A stretch of DNA of 10,014 bases from an uncultured bacterium (GTDB taxonomy: Bacteria > Verrucomicrobiota > Kiritimatiellia > CAIKKV01): the NCBI GenBank assembly GCA_903828035.1, contig CAIKKV010000050.1:1-10014 (forward strand), in the 5' to 3' direction. Position numbers and translations under genes: made by a program. Shown piece after piece: positions 5,820 to 10,014 of the stretch (position 1 is the first letter of the stretch; every line of letters begins with the position of its first letter). The notes beneath the pieces were generated by a model. The model made no database searches. It saw only the letters and a program-made list of their open reading frames with translations, and was not told the DNA's origin.

Positions 5820-8686
5820 ACTGGCTCTCCCTGCTCACGGCCCCACTGCATGCTGGCGGACGGATCGTCAAACACCTCGTCGCCGGTTTCAATTCCGCTG
5901 ATCCAAAAAGTCTGACCCGCGTGGCGGGCGTCCAGGCTGGCCGCCGCCTCCAGCCCGATCCGGAGCTCCCGCGGGCCGGCGGCCGTCGTGCTGCCGCCGA
6001 TCCGGAGCGGCAGGCCCGTCTGGGCGGCATACTCGATGCGATAACGGGGACAGCTGTAATCGCCCACGGGGCCGATCCGAAGAGCGGCTCCGAGCTCGGG
6101 CCCTTCCGGCAGCCGAAGGCCGCACGAGAAAATCCGGGCGTTCTCGACGCGCTCAACGATCCCCCGCAGCGTCACCAGCCCGCTCTGCCCGGCGTCGAGC
6201 GTCAGAACGCGGCCCTCTTTGTCCGCGGCCGCCACGCGCCAATGCGAAATCCGGCCGGCGCTCCCGCGAATGGCGATGAAGCGGCCGGCCAGGCGGGCGC
6301 CTTCGCCCAGCGGGGCATCGAGCCGGATCCGTCCGGCGGCGAGCTCCACCTGCGCCACCCGGGCCGACGCGCCGGGCGGAAGATCAAAGGATCCGCAGGG
6401 AGTCGTCAGCCGGCCCGCCAGCTGAACGACGCGCACGACTCCGTCCCGCCCCGTCCGCAGCGCGGCGAACGTTCCGCACAGCGTGACGTTGCGGCCGGGC
6501 ACGCGATGCGGCCCCGCCCCGGACGCCTGGATGATCAGGTCCACGCCCTCCGCATGGCGAACCTCCACGGCCACCGCGTCGTCCTGCGGCGAATCGACCA
6601 CCAGCCGCTTGACCGACTCCAGCGGTTCCGCCTTTCCGGACAGCGTCTCCAAAACGCTGACAAAAACAGATTTCAAGCCGGGCCGGCCCGCGCGACGAAT
6701 AATAAGGATATCGTCATCCCTTACCGCGTCGCCCTGCCGTCGATCCTTAAATGGCACTTTGGCGGAAATCGCCTGGGCGTTCATCTGGCCCAGGTGATGC
6801 AGGCGCAGGGTGAGATCGGGCCGCTCGCGCTGGATCCAATCCACGCGAAACGATCCCGCCACGTCGGCGAACGCCGGGTGATGCATCACCTCGTATGGAG
6901 ACGCCGGCGCCGCAGGCCCGCAGGGCAAGGTCTCGAAGCCTTCATACGGCCGTTCGGGATGCGCCACGGTGCCGGAGCCGCCTTTCAAGGGAAGCGTGGT
7001 CGCCGCGCGATCAGAACGGCTGAGCAGCGCATACTCGTGGACGGAGCCGCCGGACACGCGGAAGATGTCCACCAGATAACGATCCGCCACCAGGACCACA
7101 GCCCGCCTGTAAACATCCGCCTGCGGATAAGCGTCGGGCACCGACGCCTCTATATACTGCACGTCACCCTCGAACAGAACGCGATGCAGAACGCCCCTGG
7201 CGTGGCGAGCCGCGTCCGTCCGGTCCACGGTCACCGTATTATGGGCGGCGGTCCGCTCGGAGACAATATGCCGCAAGGGGTGGCCGAGGTGATAGCCGAG
7301 ATCATCCAGCGCGGTATGCCCCTCGGCGGAAATCACGAGATTCAAAGGATCAAGATGGCTGTGATAATCCTGTACGCCGTGCCAGTCGAGATGGGCGTTC
7401 AGGCGGTTGAGGGGCCCGCGCAAGGTCACCGCGCCGGAGGCCGCCATCAACGTCGATCCCGGCTGCAGAACGTGAGGAGCGCGCCCCTCGACGAAGGCCC
7501 GCACCTGCCGGGCGGCCTCGGCGATGGGCTCGGACCTCAGCACGCCAGCCCATCGCTCAAGCCACTCGGGTTTGACGGCGTTGAGATAGTTGGCGTCGTT
7601 GGTCGGAAGCAGTTGCCCGCCGTTCAGGGCCAGCCGTATTTGGGACAACACGCCTCGCCACAGATCGGGCAAATCGCGCGCGGGATCAAAGTTGTGGATG
7701 GGCTGATGAAAGACGGCGACCGCTTCTCCTGGAACGTAGCCTTCGGGATCGCCATAGCCGACCAGCACGGGGAGGGCCTCCTCCAGCCGGTCAAACACGT
7801 ACCCCGTATAGCTGCTGCTGAGCTCCCAATAGATGCCTTCCCGGTCAAAGGAATTGGCGGCAAACATCCGCAACCCCGCCGGCCCGTTGATCGCCAGCTG
7901 CCCGAGGTCGCCGCCCCGGTACCGGCGGCCGCTGATGACGTCGCGGACTTCAATCGTTTGCCCCCAGATCGCTGCGGCCAGCACAAAGGCCTGATAGTAG
8001 TCCATCAGGGAATTGTGGTACTTGTCGTTGAAGTACAGGAAGTTCGGCAGCGTATTGAACTCCAGGACCTCCCGGGCCAGATTGCGCACGGCCTCGTCCT
8101 GCGCGGCGGTCACCGCGGAACAAGCCCGGACCCGGCGATAAGCCAGAAGCCAATGGAACAGCTCCGCGCTGTCGCGCCAATTCATGTTAACGCGAACGCA
8201 ATACCTTTGGCCGAGAAGTTCCGGGCCATAGGTGGGCATCTTCCGGGGGTTGGCATCTTCCTGCAGGGTGAGAGGAAAAGTCGGATAAATCGGAGCAAAG
8301 GCGGCCAGCAACGACACAATCGCCGTCGCGCAGGCCTCGTCCCCGGTCTTTTCGTAACCGTCAGCCAGCATTCGCAGGGCTTTCCGATCGCCCAAGGTGG
8401 CCCGATACGCGTTCATGGCGGCATGATTCCGAAAGGGAAAAGTGTCCGGCAGCTCCTGGCCGGAAGCGGCCTCTGTAAGACGAGTCGGGCGGGCGATGTT
8501 CCAGCGCCACCAATACGGGGCAAGGCCCAGGCCGCGTGGCTGTCCGTCCGGATGCGTCGCATTGCCTCCAATGGGGGAAACGGAAGGCATCCAGCTCTCA
8601 TCCAGCGGCTTGTCTTGAGGAACCGCCCGCAACCGGCCTGGCCATTCAGCAAGAAGACATCGAAAATCTGTGCTCGAATCCCGCAT
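5816..8686 (-). CDS. Heparinase II/III-like polysaccharide lyase family protein
   Basis: A 956-residue protein from the chosen start. The family cleaves uronic-acid-containing polysaccharides by beta-elimination. Residues about 60-400 form the helical toroid, including KYHNSLMDYYQ (His224, Asn225) and EGIYWELSSSYTGY (Glu288, Tyr293, Tyr296), which are the likely catalytic His and Tyr region. Residues about 415-590 are the heparinase II/III beta-sandwich: HSHLDPLNLV (His442, His444, Asp446), ALDDLGY (Asp461, Asp462) and AAHNTVTVD (His482), placed like the structural metal ligands of heparinase II. The remaining residues up to 956 are beta-rich. The frame is open to an ATG at 8782, but the ATG at 8686 is preferred: it has GGAAAGG 5 nt upstream, a promoter fits between the two, and the extra 32 residues look unlike the family. 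No signal peptide is seen from either start, suggesting cytoplasmic action on imported oligosaccharides. The substrate is unknown. Confidence 0.88.
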   Translation of the reverse strand: MRDSSTDFRCLLAEWPGRLRAVPQDKPLDESWMPSVSPIGGNATHPDGQPRGLGLAPYWWRWNIARPTRLTEAASGQELPDTFPFRNHAAMNAYRATLGDRKALRMLADGYEKTGDEACATAIVSLLAAFAPIYPTFPLTLQEDANPRKMPTYGPELLGQRYCVRVNMNWRDSAELFHWLLAYRRVRACSAVTAAQDEAVRNLAREVLEFNTLPNFLYFNDKYHNSLMDYYQAFVLAAAIWGQTIEVRDVISGRRYRGGDLGQLAINGPAGLRMFAANSFDREGIYWELSSSYTGYVFDRLEEALPVLVGYGDPEGYVPGEAVAVFHQPIHNFDPARDLPDLWRGVLSQIRLALNGGQLLPTNDANYLNAVKPEWLERWAGVLRSEPIAEAARQVRAFVEGRAPHVLQPGSTLMAASGAVTLRGPLNRLNAHLDWHGVQDYHSHLDPLNLVISAEGHTALDDLGYHLGHPLRHIVSERTAAHNTVTVDRTDAARHARGVLHRVLFEGDVQYIEASVPDAYPQADVYRRAVVLVADRYLVDIFRVSGGSVHEYALLSRSDRAATTLPLKGGSGTVAHPERPYEGFETLPCGPAAPASPYEVMHHPAFADVAGSFRVDWIQRERPDLTLRLHHLGQMNAQAISAKVPFKDRRQGDAVRDDDILIIRRAGRPGLKSVFVSVLETLSGKAEPLESVKRLVVDSPQDDAVAVEVRHAEGVDLIIQASGAGPHRVPGRNVTLCGTFAALRTGRDGVVRVVQLAGRLTTPCGSFDLPPGASARVAQVELAAGRIRLDAPLGEGARLAGRFIAIRGSAGRISHWRVAAADKEGRVLTLDAGQSGLVTLRGIVERVENARIFSCGLRLPEGPELGAALRIGPVGDYSCPRYRIEYAAQTGLPLRIGGSTTAAGPRELRIGLEAAASLDARHAGQTFWISGIETGDEVFDDPSASMQWGREQGEPV

Positions 8687-8691
8687 CAACG

Positions 8692-8698
8692 CCTTTCC
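8692..8698 (-). promoter_or_regulatory. Ribosome binding site that decides the start of the lyase-like gene
   Basis: On the minus strand GGAAAGG lies 5 nt before the ATG at 8686. The upstream in-frame ATG at 8782 has no purine-rich site at the right distance, so this element favours the shorter protein. Confidence 0.65.
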
Positions 8699-8725
8699 GG
8701 ATTTATCCACCTGCTCCCATCGTCT

Positions 8726-8753
8726 TAATGGTATCAAACTAATTAGACCATTA
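8726..8753. repeat. Inverted repeat over the lyase operon promoter
   Basis: TAATGGT (8726-8732) and ACCATTA (8747-8753) are perfect reverse complements with a 14-nt spacer. The arms overlap the -10 and -35 hexamers of the predicted minus-strand promoter, as expected for an operator. A third ACCATTA occurs at 8778-8784, 31 bp from the second. The arms do not match the palindrome at 3431-3446, so a different regulator, or chance in AT-rich DNA, must be considered. Confidence 0.5.
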
Positions 8754-8756
8754 CAA
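8728..8756 (-). promoter_or_regulatory. Predicted promoter for the lyase-oxidoreductase operon
   Basis: On the minus strand TTGTAA (8751-8756) and TACCAT (8728-8733) each match four of six sigma-70 consensus bases and are 17 bp apart. Transcription would begin near 8721, leaving a leader of about 35 nt to the ATG at 8686. The position lies inside the longer reading frame that begins at 8782, which is a further argument for the shorter protein. Confidence 0.45.
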
Positions 8757-8816
8757 GGCTGAATAGAACCCTCATAAACCATTAAAACAGTTTATAAATA
8801 GAATTTACTATTACTA

Positions 8817-8846
8817 TTGCCTTTTATTTTTAAAAATTGGTATTGT
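8817..8846 (+). promoter_or_regulatory. Predicted promoter for the secreted protein gene
   Basis: TTGCCT (8817-8822) and TATTGT (8841-8846) each match four of six consensus bases, with an 18-bp spacer that is almost all A and T and contains the 12-bp palindrome ATTTTTAAAAAT (8826-8837). Transcription would start near 8853, just before the GGAGA ribosome binding site. The -10 lies within GGTATTGTACC (8839-8849), a small inverted repeat. Confidence 0.45.
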
Positions 8847-8869
8847 ACCTACAAAGTGGAGAATGCTCG

Positions 8870-10014
8870 ATGAATTCTATCTGCAAACTTTTTCTATTTT
8901 GCGCCCTGCTGCTTCCAGCGGTAACGCTTATGGGCGCCGAACGGCGCTTGCTGGAACCGGAAACCTTTACTCAAAGCGGGGGCCCTTTAGCCCGTTATCC
9001 CTTTTTTAAGGAAAACGAGCCAGGCTGGTATGCGCTGGAAACAAGCTGCCGGACCCAGGGGGGGCAGGGCGGGGGAGCGTCCGCCGTCATTCATGAGGGG
9101 GCCGCCAATCGCATTCTCACCGCTCGCCTTGACTCCCCCCTCCCGGCCGGCACGTATCAGGTCCTGTTCAGCAGCTCCGGCCTGATCTGGAACGATCGCC
9201 CCACCATCCTCCGCGTCAGCCTCGGCGATTCCGTCACAAACATCTCATGGGCAAAGGGTTCCAGCAAAATTCAATGGATGCCGGCCGGCCAGATCACGCT
9301 CGCCAAGCCGGCCAACACGCTCACACTCGAGGCCGTTCAATGGGGAGGAAAGGGCTTCGGGATACTTTATGAAATCAATAGCCGGGCGATCCTGATTGAC
9401 CAGGTTTACCTGACCTCCGACCTGACCGAAAAAACAGGCCCCACCCCGGCAGGGGCGCACGTGATCCAGGGCGATCGGGCGGCGCCGGCCGCTCTGGTCG
9501 CCGAACCCGGCTCCGGCTATCGGGAGGTCAGCGGCCTTCCCACTCCGCCCATGAAGGGAGAGCCGCGCCGTTACCCGATCCGCCTTGCGCCCGCGGATGG
9601 GCGAAACAACCTCCTCCCCAACAGCTCCTTCGAACTCGGGGGAGGCGACGGCTGGGCGAGCGTCAATAACAGCAAATCCGGAAACGTCCACCTCTTCAGC
9701 GAAGCCGACCATGTACGCGACGCCTTCCATGGCGAGTATGCGCTCCGCTTACCCGGCAAGGGCGTGAACGGCATGCAGTTCAGCCGGGTATTCGATCTGC
9801 CCGCCGGCGGGACCTACACCTTTTCCGGATACGTCAAGGCCCTCGACGGGGTCGCGAAGCCGGTGTCGGTCCGGATCACGCCCATCGGCGAACGCAACCA
9901 ATTCGAGGAATCCGACGCCAAGCTGGAAAAAAAACGCCCCCTTCTCAAGGCGGAGGCGACCCCGTCATCCGATTGGCAGCGGTTCGTCGTCACGGGGAAG
10001 CTCGAGTCCGGGGC
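8870..10014 (+). CDS. Secreted multi-module carbohydrate-binding protein, 5' part (runs off right edge)
   Basis: The frame is open from the ATG at 8870 to the right edge (381 codons). GGAGA at 8858-8862 sits 7 nt upstream and supports the start. Residues 1-23 are a classic Sec signal peptide: a short positive start, a hydrophobic core (LFLFCALLLPAVTL) and likely cleavage after MGA; there is no lipobox cysteine. Residues about 35-185 are a beta-rich module with LPAGTYQVLFSSSG and ILIDQVYLTSD, typical of carbohydrate-binding sandwich folds. After a proline- and glycine-rich linker, residues about 248-381 look like a CBM4/9-type module (NLLPNSSFELGGGDGW; LPAGGTYTFSGYVKA; DWQRFVV). Such modules commonly precede a catalytic barrel in large exported glycosidases, but no catalytic domain lies within the window. 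Transcribed divergently from the lyase operon, it is the only exported product here and may act on or hold the polymer outside the cell. Confidence 0.8.
   Translation, partial: MNSICKLFLFCALLLPAVTLMGAERRLLEPETFTQSGGPLARYPFFKENEPGWYALETSCRTQGGQGGGASAVIHEGAANRILTARLDSPLPAGTYQVLFSSSGLIWNDRPTILRVSLGDSVTNISWAKGSSKIQWMPAGQITLAKPANTLTLEAVQWGGKGFGILYEINSRAILIDQVYLTSDLTEKTGPTPAGAHVIQGDRAAPAALVAEPGSGYREVSGLPTPPMKGEPRRYPIRLAPADGRNNLLPNSSFELGGGDGWASVNNSKSGNVHLFSEADHVRDAFHGEYALRLPGKGVNGMQFSRVFDLPAGGTYTFSGYVKALDGVAKPVSVRITPIGERNQFEESDAKLEKKRPLLKAEATPSSDWQRFVVTGKLESG

Noticed and set aside
8184..8199. A second copy of the 3431-3446 operator inside the lyase-like gene
   Set aside because: Only 12 of 16 bases agree (ATGTTAACG is shared, the other half is not) and it lies within codons of the conserved toroid region, so chance is the simpler explanation.
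5921..8728. A 935-codon open frame on the plus strand opposite the lyase-like gene
   Set aside because: Its translation is rich in Arg, Gly, Pro and His with no recognisable domain, while the minus-strand product has clear family motifs. Long antisense frames arise readily in GC-rich coding DNA.
8863..8872. An alternative ATG a few bases upstream of the secreted protein start
   Set aside because: It is in another frame and reaches a stop within about 50 codons, and the product lacks the signal peptide seen from 8870.

Overview
This GC-rich window with long genes looks like a chromosomal carbohydrate-degradation locus from a free-living glycan-degrading bacterium. The gene mix is most reminiscent of the PVC group (Verrucomicrobiota, Kiritimatiellota, Lentisphaerota or Planctomycetota). 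It combines a heparinase II/III-like protein, a Gfo/Idh/MocA oxidoreductase, a GntR/LacI-hybrid regulator, a GH38-like protein and a GH20 enzyme. No SusC/SusD pair is visible. The taxonomic placement is inference from gene content and composition, not from a marker gene.

Layout. Five genes run on the minus strand. In transcription order, from right to left, they are: heparinase II/III-like protein (5816-8686), Gfo/Idh/MocA oxidoreductase (4683-5819, coupled by an ATGA overlap), regulator (3485-4624), GH38-like protein (364-3417) and the 5' part of a GH20 beta-N-acetylhexosaminidase-type gene (1-341, running off the left edge). On the plus strand, diverging from the lyase-like gene, a secreted multi-module carbohydrate-binding protein begins at 8870 and runs off the right edge. 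The AT-rich divergent region 8687-8869 holds plausible promoters for both directions.

How the genes may work together. None of the four minus-strand enzymes shows a signal peptide, so they probably act in the cytoplasm on imported oligosaccharides. The lyase-like protein could cleave uronic-acid linkages, the oxidoreductase could process a sugar or sugar acid, and the GH38-like and GH20 enzymes could trim mannose-type and N-acetylhexosamine residues. The plus-strand protein is the only one predicted to be exported and could act first on the polymer. Substrate and order of action are inference.

Regulation. The strongest regulatory signal is a nearly perfect 16-bp palindrome with a central ACGT at 3431-3446. 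It overlaps the -10 element of a good promoter in the 67-bp gap between the regulator gene and the GH38-like gene. It resembles operators of AraR-type GntR/LacI-hybrid repressors and is a good candidate target of the regulator encoded next to it. Other weaker promoter and inverted-repeat candidates lie ahead of the regulator gene and in the divergent region. No RNA genes, mobile elements or CRISPR arrays were seen.
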